A stretch of 40,341 bases of DNA from a bacterium (GTDB taxonomy: Bacteria; Ratteibacteria; UBA8468; B48-G9; JAFGKM01): positions 1 to 40,341 of the forward strand of contig JALNXB010000012.1 of NCBI GenBank assembly GCA_023230585.1. Direction: 5' to 3'. Shown one piece after another: positions 15,491 to 24,093 of this stretch. Below the pieces are notes generated by a model. It was not told the origin of the DNA and did not search any database. It saw nothing but the letters and a program-made list of their open reading frames with translations. Made by a program: the position numbers and the translations under genes. The stretch's first letter is position 1. Each line of letters begins with the position of its first letter.

Positions 15491-16912
15491 TCAGACCAGT
15501 AACTCTTTTGGTATTATATTGTCCAACCCAAGTATTGAATATGGGTCGAAAACTTTTTTTATTTTTGCCATCTCTCTAAGACCTTCCTCGCCGTACATAA
15601 CACCGAGCCATTTCTTTTTAATTTTACCTATCCCGTGTTCTGCGGCAACTGTGCCTCCAAGAGAGAGTGCTTTATTCACACAACTTTTATATATTTGCCC
15701 AGCACGTTCTTTTTCTTGAGCGTCTTTGGGGAAAAGGTTAAAGTGTAAATGGTTTTCGCCTATATGCCCAAAAAGGATTGATTGCATAGGGTCTTGTGTC
15801 ATAATTTTCCTGTAAAACCGAAACATTTCTTCAAAATTGTTTTCTGGCACAGAAATATCCATCGCAACCTTAACAATACCCAACTTTTTAAAGTAAGCGT
15901 TTATGTTTTCTGGCAACCTGTGTCTAAATTTTATTAGCCGTTCATAGTTGGTTATATCTTCGCCCATTAAAGTGTCAACAGAGTTATAATCTTCTGCAAA
16001 TTCTGCCCATTTTTCAATCTCTTCAATTCCTGATATGGTTTCTATGTACAGAGCGCAGGTGTCGTTGGGGATTTCAGGATAATCTTTTTTAAGAAACTTT
16101 AAACTACCTCTTTCAAAAAATTCAAGGCTATACATATCCTTAAAATCTCTTTTAACCCTTCGTATCATTTCTGGAATTTTATCTTCATCAGGGAAAAATA
16201 TGATGATAATAAATCTTGGTGGGAGAGAGTCTATTAGGGACACTTCAACTTCTGTTATTACACCAAGGGTTCCTTCTGACCCTATAAACAGGTCTAACCC
16301 GTCCATATTTTCTTGTGAGAAGTAACCTGCAGAACATTTAATAGGCGGGGTACGGTAAGAAGGTAAAGATACCTTAAATGAACCATAATCAATTATTCCA
16401 TTCTTTTCTTGTATGTCGCCTCTCTTGATTTCAAGGGTGTCGCCAGTAGTAAGTACCATTCTTAATTTTTGGATATATTTTCTTGTGGCTCCAAACCTAA
16501 AACTATATTCTCCCGAAGCGTTGGTAGCGGCGTTGCCACCAATAAATGCGGTCCGTTCGGTGGGGAAGGGTGGATAAAACATAGAGAGAGGGTCGAGTTC
16601 TTGAAGAAAATCTTTGACAATAACCCCTGATTGTAATGTTGCTCGTTTATCTTCTTTGTTAATGTTTATAATTTGGTTAAACCTTTCAAGAGAAACGATA
16701 TATCCCTCTTTAGGTACTCTACCAGCAACAGTGCCTGTTCCGCCGCCTGATATGGTTATTGGTATATTTTGTTTAGCACAATCGGTTAAAACATCTTTTA
16801 ATTCAGTTTCGTTTTCTGGTATATATACCCGTTCTGCGTTTCCGTCTTTAAAATTTGATGAATCTTCAAGGTATGAAAGAATATCTTCTTTCTCTTTTTT
16901 TATTAAAAGCAT
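15491..16912 (-). CDS. FAD-linked oxidoreductase, GlcD/D-lactate dehydrogenase family
   Basis: The 473-residue protein has the two expected halves: an N-terminal FAD-binding PCMH domain (PITISGGGTGTVAGRVP and AFIGGNAATNASGEYSFRFG) and a C-terminal FAD-oxidase domain with HIGENHLHFNLFP and AAEHGIGKIKKKWL. Members oxidise 2-hydroxy acids such as glycolate or D-lactate and pass electrons to an acceptor. The substrate cannot be told here. AAAGGGA precedes the ATG by 7 bases. A repeat unit separates it from lpxI upstream; the M20 gene follows 27 bases later. No GlcE/GlcF partner subunits are nearby, so it may act as a single-subunit enzyme. Confidence 0.9.
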   Translation of the reverse strand: MLLIKKEKEDILSYLEDSSNFKDGNAERVYIPENETELKDVLTDCAKQNIPITISGGGTGTVAGRVPKEGYIVSLERFNQIININKEDKRATLQSGVIVKDFLQELDPLSMFYPPFPTERTAFIGGNAATNASGEYSFRFGATRKYIQKLRMVLTTGDTLEIKRGDIQEKNGIIDYGSFKVSLPSYRTPPIKCSAGYFSQENMDGLDLFIGSEGTLGVITEVEVSLIDSLPPRFIIIIFFPDEDKIPEMIRRVKRDFKDMYSLEFFERGSLKFLKKDYPEIPNDTCALYIETISGIEEIEKWAEFAEDYNSVDTLMGEDITNYERLIKFRHRLPENINAYFKKLGIVKVAMDISVPENNFEEMFRFYRKIMTQDPMQSILFGHIGENHLHFNLFPKDAQEKERAGQIYKSCVNKALSLGGTVAAEHGIGKIKKKWLGVMYGEEGLREMAKIKKVFDPYSILGLDNIIPKELLV

Positions 16913-16952
16913 TTTTTTGTCCCTTTTCGTTGTTTTTTCCCCGCCCCAGTCT

Positions 16953-17054
16953 GTTATTTTGAAATTGTTTTAGGATCTCTCACTTAACCCATATAACAGG
17001 AGTAAGAAAAAGCGAGATTTCGGATCAAGTCCGGAATGACATACAGGGGGAGTC
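16953..17054 (+). repeat. Two-hairpin repeat unit between lpxI and the FAD gene
   Basis: A decayed first hairpin (GAAATTGTTTTAGGATCTCTCA) is followed by a spacer CTTAACCCATATAACAGGAG and the second palindrome TTCGGATCAAGTCCGGAA (17018-17035). The GATCTCTCACTTAA spacer type is shared with 10233-10336. Confidence 0.75.
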
Positions 17055-17068
17055 TGTGCCAATTTAAA

Positions 17069-17857
17069 TTATATTTCAACTCCAAGCAGGGTTATTTTCT
17101 CTTTTTCACAAATGTTTATTGTTTCTTCTTTTTCAAAAAGTATGGTCTTTCCTGCTTCAACTGCTAGTATCTTACCGCCTGCCGTAGCTATAGCATTAAC
17201 TGTGCCCGGTCCTATAACTGGAAGGTCGAACCGTTCGTCTTTATTTTTACCAGCAATCTTGACTACTGTAAAACCTTTACAAAAAGTTCCTGCCCTTGTG
17301 ATCATAGAGTCGGTACCTTCAACGCCTTCTACTGCTATAATCATCCCTCTTTTTACTGCAACTGCTTGACCTGTGCGGAATTGTAATATGTTTTGTAGTA
17401 ATGAGATACCAGTTTTTATATCTAAAATTTCTTCTTTTTCTGGACTATTTTTGGTATATACAGAGTTTTCTGCTATTAACTCTTTTAATAGTTGTGAGAG
17501 AGGTATTATTTTAATACCTTCCTTTTCAATGCCAGATACGGCAGAAGCCATAAGTTCTTCACCTTTCCATAGGGTCTCTTTTTCTAAAAATTGTTTTCCT
17601 GATAGGTGTATATTGTTTTCAAAAAGTTTGGAGGGTGATATTCTGCCTATTACAGCGAGATGTTCTATGTTTTCTTGTTTTAATGTAGATATTATGCCGA
17701 AGATGTCTCCAAACTGAAAAACCTTGCTATTTATTAAGGGTGTATCTTCAAAAGCAAAGGGGAAAACATTGTTATATTTGCTGATGGCTTTATGTACATA
17801 CTCAGAAAGGTTATCGTTACTAACAAATAACCCTATTTTTTTATCCTGCCTTTTCAT
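17069..17857 (-). CDS. lpxI: LpxI, UDP-2,3-diacylglucosamine pyrophosphatase
   Basis: LpxI (DUF1009) hydrolyses UDP-2,3-diacylglucosamine to lipid X and UMP, the step done by LpxH in E. coli; it uses water attack at the alpha phosphate in the cytoplasm. The 262-residue length fits. Family features include the N-terminal KKIGLFVSNDNL fold, and the C-terminal catalytic domain with KRGMIIAVEGVEGTDSMI and VVKIAGKNKDERFDLPVIGP, including the conserved Asp in EGTD and the FDLP segment. The gene is 251 bases from lpxA, with a repeat patch between, and the usual downstream partner lpxB is missing from this window. GAGG lies about 8 bases before the ATG. Confidence 0.92.
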   Translation of the reverse strand: MKRQDKKIGLFVSNDNLSEYVHKAISKYNNVFPFAFEDTPLINSKVFQFGDIFGIISTLKQENIEHLAVIGRISPSKLFENNIHLSGKQFLEKETLWKGEELMASAVSGIEKEGIKIIPLSQLLKELIAENSVYTKNSPEKEEILDIKTGISLLQNILQFRTGQAVAVKRGMIIAVEGVEGTDSMITRAGTFCKGFTVVKIAGKNKDERFDLPVIGPGTVNAIATAGGKILAVEAGKTILFEKEETINICEKEKITLLGVEI

Positions 17858-17872
17858 CCTATTAACCTCTTT

Positions 17873-17891
17873 TGCAAACCTCGGAGGTTTG
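17873..17891. repeat. Perfect small palindrome upstream of lpxI
   Basis: GCAAACCTC, a central G, and GAGGTTTGC form a 9-bp stem with a 1-base centre. As RNA it would need to open for a loop. Similar AACCTCNGAGGTT palindromes are common dispersed repeats in several bacterial groups. It lies just before the lpxI ribosome site and might affect its transcript. Confidence 0.7.
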
Positions 17892-17925
17892 CAAGTCTAT
17901 GGTTATTATAGCCTTAGAACACTTT

Positions 17926-18125
17926 GTCATCCTGAACTTGTTTCAGGATGACAAATATAACCTACGTTGGCAGTAGACACAACGTAAAAAACGAGGTTCC
18001 GGATCAAGTCCGGAATGACATACAAGGGCAACTACCCCAAACATCCCCTTAGAGGAGAAGCCAAAAAAGGGAGTGAATAGACACCTCATACGCTTTTCTT
18101 TTATGTTTTTAACCTTGCCTTTGTT
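17926..18125 (+). repeat. Repeat patch between lpxA and lpxI
   Basis: 17926-18028 is a complete two-hairpin unit with CCTGAACTTGTTTCAGG (17931-17947) and CCGGATCAAGTCCGG (17999-18013). It is followed by a decayed CCCCTTAGAGGAG hairpin module, an inverted terminus GAGTGAATAGACACCTCATACG (split at 18071-18092), and AACCTTGCCTTTGTTTGTC, which runs into the lpxA coding region so that the last codons of lpxA belong to the repeat. Confidence 0.75.
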
Positions 18126-18903
18126 TGTCTTTTGGTCTTGCAATTCCTCTTTCTGCCTGCTTTATAAAGTTGGTAATAGATAAAACTTCTTCGGTCTGCT
18201 CCATCTCTTCTATCAGTTTAAGGGCTTCTGAAACATTGTGCCCTGAACGAAACAGGTGTTTATAGATTGTTTCTACTACCTTTATCTGTTCTGATGAAAA
18301 ACCACGCCTATTTAGCCCAACCTTGTTAACTGCAAATGGTAGGGCTGGGTGTCCGTCTGCCATAACATAGGGAATAATGTCTTTTGTAACTTTGGAACAA
18401 CCTCCTATGATGGCGTGTTTACCTATTCGGCAAAACTGGTGTATCCCTACTAAACCTCCAATTACAGCAAAATCTTCCACAATCACGTGCCCCGCAAGAG
18501 TGCCAACATTAGAAATAATAACATTATTACCTATGTGGCAGTTATGGGCTATATGAACATAAGCCATTAAAAGGTTCTTGTTGCCGATGTAGGTTGTTTC
18601 TCCTTCTGCAGTCCCTGAATTTATGGTGATATATTCTCGGATGGTATTTTCAGCCCCTATCTTTATAAAAGTTTTACCGCCCTTATATTTTAAGTCTTGG
18701 GTAAGGCTTCCTATAACAGCGCCAGTAAATATTTTACAGTTAGCCCCTATCTCTGTGTAGCCTTGAATAGTAACTGACGAACCTATCTTGCATCCATTAT
18801 GTAGGGTAACATTATCGCCTATTATAGAAAAAGGACCTACTGTTACATCGTCGCCAATACTGGCTTTACTTGAAACGATAGCAGTAGGATGTATATTAGC
18901 CAT
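18109..18903 (-). CDS. lpxA: LpxA, UDP-N-acetylglucosamine acyltransferase
   Basis: LpxA puts the first 3-hydroxyacyl chain on UDP-GlcNAc, opening lipid A synthesis. The 264-residue protein shows the left-handed beta-helix of hexapeptide repeats (for example IGDDVTVGPFSIIGDNV) and the catalytic His region YVHIAHNCHIGNNVI around residues 120-135, then the C-terminal helical domain (GLNRRGFSSEQIKVV). It starts 24 bases after lpxC/fabZ; no clear Shine-Dalgarno site is visible, so re-initiation from the upstream gene is likely. The last residues (KDKQRQG) and the stop codon come from a sequence also found in intergenic repeats, so the repeat has probably replaced the original 3' end. Confidence 0.96.
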   Translation of the reverse strand: MANIHPTAIVSSKASIGDDVTVGPFSIIGDNVTLHNGCKIGSSVTIQGYTEIGANCKIFTGAVIGSLTQDLKYKGGKTFIKIGAENTIREYITINSGTAEGETTYIGNKNLLMAYVHIAHNCHIGNNVIISNVGTLAGHVIVEDFAVIGGLVGIHQFCRIGKHAIIGGCSKVTKDIIPYVMADGHPALPFAVNKVGLNRRGFSSEQIKVVETIYKHLFRSGHNVSEALKLIEEMEQTEEVLSITNFIKQAERGIARPKDKQRQG

Positions 18904-18927
18904 TTGTGGTTGTTTTGGGTTATATTA

Positions 18928-20253
18928 TCAAGCATCTATTATGGTGCATTTAAAGGAAGCTTCGGTGGCAAGTTTTCCGTTAACATAGGTTTTGCCTCGT
19001 AGTTGCCCGATTCTGCTTTTAAGTTTAATAACTTCAACCTCAAGCAATAACTGGTCCCCAGGGCTTACAGCTTTTCTAAATTTTGCATTATCAATGCTCA
19101 TAAAGTATGCAAGTTTACCTCTATTCTCTTCTTTGCTTAACATAAGCACTCCCCCAACCTGTGCCATTGCTTCTATTATCAATACACCCGGCATAACAGG
19201 TTTGTTTGGGAAGTGACCTTCGAAAAACCATTCGTTCATTGTAACATTCTTTATACCTACAGCTTTACTATCTGTTAAATCGATTATTCTGTCGACCAAC
19301 AGAAAAGGGAACCTGTGAGGAATTATTTTTTCTATCTCTTCTATAGATAAAACATTACTTCTGGCAATTGTTGGAGATGGCGAACCAACACCCCCTAACC
19401 TGTCCGTTCTGTTCTGTTCTTGTATTTTTCTGATAAGTTTTGTATTAAGAGCGTGCCCACTTCTTATACCAATAATATGAGCTCGTACGTAGTTAATTAA
19501 TACTGCAAGGTCTCCTAACAGGTCGTTTATTTTGTGCCTAACTGGTTCATCGGAAAACCTAAACTCATTATCAATTACACTCTTTTCATCGTCTATAACA
19601 AGGGTGTTGCTGTAGTCTGACCCTTTGCCAAGCCCCATTTTTCTTAAAGATTCAACTTCATCTTTCAAGCAGAAAGTTCTTGCGGAAGCAATATTTTTCT
19701 CGTATATTTCTGGTGTTATTTTGTATGAAGCGTACTGAGATTTGAGAATTGTTTCAGGATAATCTAATGTATAAGAAATCTTCAAGGAATCGTTAGGCAA
19801 AGCAATTATATGTGAGCCATTGCTTGATATGTAGATAGGTTCTTTTAAATATAAAACCTCTTTTTCTTTATGTAGGTTTTTAATCCCAGCTTTCTTAAAG
19901 ATATCTATAAAAGGTTTTGAACTACCGTCTAAGCCGGGGCATTCGTTGCCTTCCATCTCTATAAACAGGTTGTCTATCTCCATTGCATAAAGTGCTGAAA
20001 GAAGGTGTTCAATAGTATGTATTTGAAACTGTGAGTTACCAATAGATGTTCTTCTTGGGAACTTAGTGTTGTCAAGAAGGTTGTCTATCCCTGCTTTGAC
20101 TGGTTCAGAGTTAGGGACATCTGTTCTAAAAAAAATTATTCCAGTATCAACAGGGGCTGGTTTAAAAACCAACCTGCTCGCTTCTCCTGTGTGGAGTCCA
20201 ATACCTGCTATTTCTGCTGAGTTTTCAAGTGTTTTCTGGGTCATCTTCTCCAT
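18928..20253 (-). CDS. lpxC/fabZ: LpxC-FabZ fusion: lipid A deacetylase and hydroxyacyl-ACP dehydratase
   Basis: The 441-residue protein joins two enzymes. Residues 1 to about 280 are LpxC, the zinc deacetylase that commits UDP-3-acyl-GlcNAc to lipid A: the zinc/catalytic motifs are HTIEHLLSAL near 78, RHKINDLLGDLAVL, and SGHALNTKLI. After a short linker, residues about 300-441 are FabZ, which dehydrates 3-hydroxyacyl-ACP: FPFLLVDRIIDL and EGHFPNKPVMPGVLIIEAMAQ with its catalytic His and Glu. The fusion is known from Bacteroidetes and other lineages. The two halves compete for hydroxyacyl-ACP flux, so the fusion could fix their ratio. The ATG has AAGGA 6 bases upstream and overlaps lpxD by 29 bases. 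Confidence 0.97.
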   Translation of the reverse strand: MEKMTQKTLENSAEIAGIGLHTGEASRLVFKPAPVDTGIIFFRTDVPNSEPVKAGIDNLLDNTKFPRRTSIGNSQFQIHTIEHLLSALYAMEIDNLFIEMEGNECPGLDGSSKPFIDIFKKAGIKNLHKEKEVLYLKEPIYISSNGSHIIALPNDSLKISYTLDYPETILKSQYASYKITPEIYEKNIASARTFCLKDEVESLRKMGLGKGSDYSNTLVIDDEKSVIDNEFRFSDEPVRHKINDLLGDLAVLINYVRAHIIGIRSGHALNTKLIRKIQEQNRTDRLGGVGSPSPTIARSNVLSIEEIEKIIPHRFPFLLVDRIIDLTDSKAVGIKNVTMNEWFFEGHFPNKPVMPGVLIIEAMAQVGGVLMLSKEENRGKLAYFMSIDNAKFRKAVSPGDQLLLEVEVIKLKSRIGQLRGKTYVNGKLATEASFKCTIIDA

Positions 20254-21292
20254 ATATTTCCTTTAATCTCCTTTCTGTTTTTTCTAGTCTTTCTTCAAGC
20301 TTTTTTAGTTTATCTATTAACTCAGGTTGTTTTCGTGAATATGCCTGTAATCGCATATCTTCCCATTTTTCTCTTGCGGGAAAACCTGTGACATGGGTAT
20401 TTGGCGGAATATTCTTTGTAACTCCTGCCTTAGCCCCTATTATAGAGTTGTCTCCAATTGTTATATGTCCTGTAATACCTGCCTGACCTGCAATAATTAC
20501 GTTTTTACCAACAGTTGTGCTCCCTGCTACTCCTACCTGAGCAACAACTATTGTGTTGTCGCCTATGCTAACATTATGGGCTATCTGTGCAAGGTTGTCT
20601 ATCTTGACGCCGTTACCTATGTAGGTTTTATTAAACCTTGCTCTATCAATGGTAACATTTGAACCTATCTCTACATCGTTACCTATTATAACAGTACCTA
20701 TTTGAGGGATTTTATGGTGAACCCCTTTTACTGTGGCGAATCCAAAACCATCGCCTCCAATTACTGTGCCGGGATGTATAATAACCCTATCTCCAATTGT
20801 TACCCGTTCTCTTATAATAACGTGTGGATATATAATGGAATCCTTGCCTATTTTTGTGTAGTGCCCTATATATACAGAAGAACCTACTATAGTGTTATCT
20901 CCTAATGTAGAGTTGTCCTCTATGACAGCATAAGGTTGTATTGAGACATCTTTCCCTATTGTTACATTTTTGCCTATAATGGCTGTTGGGTGTATGCCTG
21001 GCGAAAAAACGATAGGTTCAGGACCAATAATATTTAACATATTGGCAAAAGCAATAGAAGGGTTTTCCACTTGTATAAGGACTGCTTCTACTGAATTGTT
21101 TGTATCGGTAGGAACAAGTATTGCAGAAGCTTTTGTAGATTGTAGCAGAGGCCTATATTTATTGTTTGCTATAAAAGTAAGGTCTCCCTCTTTAGCTTCC
21201 TTTATACCTGAAACTCCTGTAATAAAAACTTCTTCGTCTCCTACAACTTGACCTTTAAGTATTTTTGCAATCTCTTTGACCTTCATTTTCAT
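20225..21292 (-). CDS. lpxD: LpxD, UDP-3-O-acylglucosamine N-acyltransferase
   Basis: LpxD adds the N-linked 3-hydroxyacyl chain in the third lipid A step. It has the N-terminal uridine-binding domain (VFITGVSGIKEAKEGDLTFI), a long hexapeptide-repeat beta-helix, and the catalytic His in IDNLAQIAHNVSIGDNT; VHHKIPQIGTVIIGNDVEI is also typical. A C-terminal coiled helix (LKKLEERLEKTERRLKEI) is longer than usual. Start choice is open: ATG 21292 (used here), ATG 21286 giving MKVKEIAKIL, or GTG 21304, which overlaps the skp stop by one base; none has a strong ribosome site. It lies directly after skp, the common bamA-skp-lpxD order. Confidence 0.95.
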   Translation of the reverse strand: MKMKVKEIAKILKGQVVGDEEVFITGVSGIKEAKEGDLTFIANNKYRPLLQSTKASAILVPTDTNNSVEAVLIQVENPSIAFANMLNIIGPEPIVFSPGIHPTAIIGKNVTIGKDVSIQPYAVIEDNSTLGDNTIVGSSVYIGHYTKIGKDSIIYPHVIIRERVTIGDRVIIHPGTVIGGDGFGFATVKGVHHKIPQIGTVIIGNDVEIGSNVTIDRARFNKTYIGNGVKIDNLAQIAHNVSIGDNTIVVAQVGVAGSTTVGKNVIIAGQAGITGHITIGDNSIIGAKAGVTKNIPPNTHVTGFPAREKWEDMRLQAYSRKQPELIDKLKKLEERLEKTERRLKEIYGEDDPENT

Positions 21293-21303
21293 ATACTTTT
21301 CCA

Positions 21304-21822
21304 CTATTGTTTCGCATTAAGAACCTTAATGATTTCTTCTGTTAAGTCCATACCTGGCTGTCCAAAAAGTACCATTCTTGAATCAAGAATAACAGAAACA
21401 CCTTTCGCACTACCATATTTGTTTACCTCTTTTCTTATCTCTTCAAGGAGTTTCTCTTCAAGTTCTTGTCTTTTTGTGTCGAGTTGTTTATTTGTAGTTT
21501 CCGCGAGAGAAAAATATTCTTTAACTTTTCCTTTTAGTTCTTCTTCTTTTTTTGCTTTCTCGGTTGGTTTAAGAATATCTTTTTTCTGTTCAAATTCTGC
21601 TTGCATACAAGTAATATCTTCTTTACATTGGTCAATTTTTTTCTTCTCGGCTTCAATCTCTTGCTTAAAATTAGCTTCAGCTGTTTGAGCTTTTTTGTAG
21701 CCAGCAAAAACCTGTCTTATATCTACATAACCTATATTTGCTGTTTGAGCTACAAGGTTACCACATAAAAGAATAACTGATGCTAATATCATAAATACAA
21801 CAAACCTAATATTCTTTACCAT
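21304..21822 (-). CDS. skp: Skp/OmpH-family periplasmic chaperone
   Basis: Skp is a trimeric periplasmic chaperone that holds unfolded outer-membrane proteins on the way to BamA. The 172-residue protein has a signal peptide (VVFMILASVILLCGNLVAQ), then NIGYVDIRQVFAGYKKAQ, the start of the body domain, followed by a long charged coiled coil (about residues 45-130, the tentacles), and a last beta segment with VILDSRMVLFGQPGMDLT. GGAGG stands before the ATG. It lies between bamA and lpxD, the arrangement seen in many Gram-negative bacteria. Confidence 0.93.
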   Translation of the reverse strand: MVKNIRFVVFMILASVILLCGNLVAQTANIGYVDIRQVFAGYKKAQTAEANFKQEIEAEKKKIDQCKEDITCMQAEFEQKKDILKPTEKAKKEEELKGKVKEYFSLAETTNKQLDTKRQELEEKLLEEIRKEVNKYGSAKGVSVILDSRMVLFGQPGMDLTEEIIKVLNAKQ

Positions 21823-21840
21823 AATGCCTCCGTTGGTAAT

Positions 21841-24093
21841 TTAAAAACCAAAACTCATCCCCACGTGCCATCTACCATTATCATCAGTGGGTTTTTTGTC
21901 TAAAGCTATTCCGTAGTATATTTCAATTGGGGCGTTCAATATGGGTACAACAAACTTAATCCCAGCTCCAGCTCCTTTGCGTAAATCGCTAAAGTCTCCA
22001 AAACTGTCCCATACATTACCTATATCGCAGAAAAATACTCCTTTAAGTGTATCCTGATATATAGGATACACCAATTCAAAGTTTTGCGCAAATAAAGCTT
22101 TACCTCCCACTGGTTCATCGGTTGTTGGGTCTTTTGGTCCAATGCTTCTCTCTTTGTAACCTCTAACTGTTCCAATACCACCACCAAAAAACCGCTCATA
22201 AATAGGGATATCTTCTGATTTTTTTGTCTCCTCTATAAAACCAGCATAAGTTCTGCTACGGAAAGTAAAGTTTTTTATAGGGTAGTAAAAATCGTTTTCT
22301 AATACAGCTTTCGTAAAGTTAATATCTCCCTGTAAAGGTCCACCTGCCGATTCAAGTGAGATTTTTGCAAGGTTCCCTTTGGAAGGCGCTCTTCGTCTAT
22401 CGAGAGAACTGTGTGTTAGTGTAGCCGTTAAACTGTTTTTTCTATTCTTTCCCTCTTGTGACACAATGGAGGGGATTCGTGCAACATTTACATCGTAAAG
22501 GTCTATGGCTTCTGTTTTAAGGTTAAACCCGAGAGATAGGTTCTCCCATTTTCTACCTGCTCTCAAAGCCAATCCTTTCCTCTCTTCGGTATAATCTCGC
22601 CATTCTCTTTTTGTTCCGTATATATCAAAACCAGCCCATATAGGTTTATCAAGAAAGTAAGGTTCAGTAAAACTTAACCTGTAATTCTTTGCTTCTGTAC
22701 CAAATTCAAAAGATAGTTGGAGGTCTTGACCGCCACCTTGGAAAGACCAAGGGTTGGATATATCAAAATTTGATTGTTGTACACTTATCATACCTATAAG
22801 ATTATCTACACTACTATACCCGCCTCCAATAAGAAATACGCCTGTCTTATCTCTTTCTATAACATCAACAACAACGTTGGCAATATCTTGTTGTTCTGTA
22901 AATTCTGGGTATATGTTAATCTTTTCAAAATAGTTTAGGTCATAAAGGTTGTTAAAACTTTTAAGTATATCAGAAGAGGTTATTGTGTTGGAAGGTTCAA
23001 CCTTCAATTCTCGTCTTATGACTTTATCTTTTGTTTTTGTGTTACCAACGATTTTAATTTCTCCAGCTTTATATATATTGCCCGGTTCAATAAAGTAGGT
23101 GATATTCATTACATCTGGTTTATCAGATGGTAAAGGTATTTCTGTGATTTTAGATGCAATGTAACCTTTGTTTAGGTAAAATTCGGACAACTTTTTTTGG
23201 TTCTTTTCAAGGAGAGACCTGTTTAAGGGCGCTCCTTCTGTTTTTAATTCAAGTTGGTTAATTAAGGTTTCTTCTTCAGCGTACAGGGTACCTTTAAACC
23301 CAATATTCCCAAGAAAATACCGTTTGTCTGTATCAATATTAAGTTTTAAAATAAGTCCACCTTTCTCGTGTTCAAGAAACTCGTAGTTTACTTCGGCATC
23401 AAGAAAACCTGAGTTCATATAAAGGTTGGTAATATTGTAAATATCTTGTTCAAGAATATCCGTCTTAAAAGTACCTTTTTTGAAAGGCATAAACCTTTCT
23501 TTTGTTTTCATCAATTTTCTTATTTTGGTAGGAGTGAAAAAAATGTTTTCATCAAAAGATATTTTTCTTATATAGGGTTTGGTTCCTTCTTTGATGTTTA
23601 TGGTTATCAAGACTTCTTCTTTGAGTGGGCTTGCATCTCCTTCGGTTTTAGTAAAGGTAAACCCTTTATCTTTATATTTCTCTTCTATTTTGTCAAGAGA
23701 GGTTTTTAACTTTATCTCATTATAAATATCACCTTTTTTGATATCTATAAACCCTTTAAGTTTTTTTGCTGAAAAGACCTTGTTACCTACAAACTTAATA
23801 TCGCTTATGGTAGGGTTCTCTTCGAGGTATATTTTTATAACTATTTCTTCTTCTGTTTTTTCGCTTTCTTGGTACCTGACCTTTTTGAAAAACCCAGTTT
23901 CTATAAGTTTTGCAATATCGTTATCCATCACATCTTTTCTATATTGCAAGCCTGGTTTTGTCTGAAGGTATGATCTGACAACCTGTTCACTTAATCTTTT
24001 ATTGCCATATATTTCAATGTTTTTAATTGTTTGAGCAGACAAAAGATATGGTGTACTAAATAGAAGTAAGAGTAGGAGAATCAGTTTTCTCAT
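21841..24093 (-). CDS. bamA: BamA (Omp85) outer-membrane protein assembly factor
   Basis: BamA inserts beta-barrel proteins into the outer membrane. The 750-residue protein has a signal peptide (KLILLLLLLFSTPYLLSAQ), five POTRA domains (about 20-400, each with an IxxIxxxGN pattern such as IKNIEIYGNKRLSEQVVRSY), and a C-terminal 16-strand barrel with the conserved VRGYKERSIGP motif of loop 6, ending in Phe as barrel proteins do (HVGMSFGF). AAGGAGCTGAAATTG precedes the ATG at 24093; a TTG three bases earlier is a possible start. The start overlaps the clpC end by 38 bases, so the outer-membrane genes probably share transcripts with clpC. Confidence 0.97.
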   Translation of the reverse strand: MRKLILLLLLLFSTPYLLSAQTIKNIEIYGNKRLSEQVVRSYLQTKPGLQYRKDVMDNDIAKLIETGFFKKVRYQESEKTEEEIVIKIYLEENPTISDIKFVGNKVFSAKKLKGFIDIKKGDIYNEIKLKTSLDKIEEKYKDKGFTFTKTEGDASPLKEEVLITINIKEGTKPYIRKISFDENIFFTPTKIRKLMKTKERFMPFKKGTFKTDILEQDIYNITNLYMNSGFLDAEVNYEFLEHEKGGLILKLNIDTDKRYFLGNIGFKGTLYAEEETLINQLELKTEGAPLNRSLLEKNQKKLSEFYLNKGYIASKITEIPLPSDKPDVMNITYFIEPGNIYKAGEIKIVGNTKTKDKVIRRELKVEPSNTITSSDILKSFNNLYDLNYFEKINIYPEFTEQQDIANVVVDVIERDKTGVFLIGGGYSSVDNLIGMISVQQSNFDISNPWSFQGGGQDLQLSFEFGTEAKNYRLSFTEPYFLDKPIWAGFDIYGTKREWRDYTEERKGLALRAGRKWENLSLGFNLKTEAIDLYDVNVARIPSIVSQEGKNRKNSLTATLTHSSLDRRRAPSKGNLAKISLESAGGPLQGDINFTKAVLENDFYYPIKNFTFRSRTYAGFIEETKKSEDIPIYERFFGGGIGTVRGYKERSIGPKDPTTDEPVGGKALFAQNFELVYPIYQDTLKGVFFCDIGNVWDSFGDFSDLRKGAGAGIKFVVPILNAPIEIYYGIALDKKPTDDNGRWHVGMSFGF

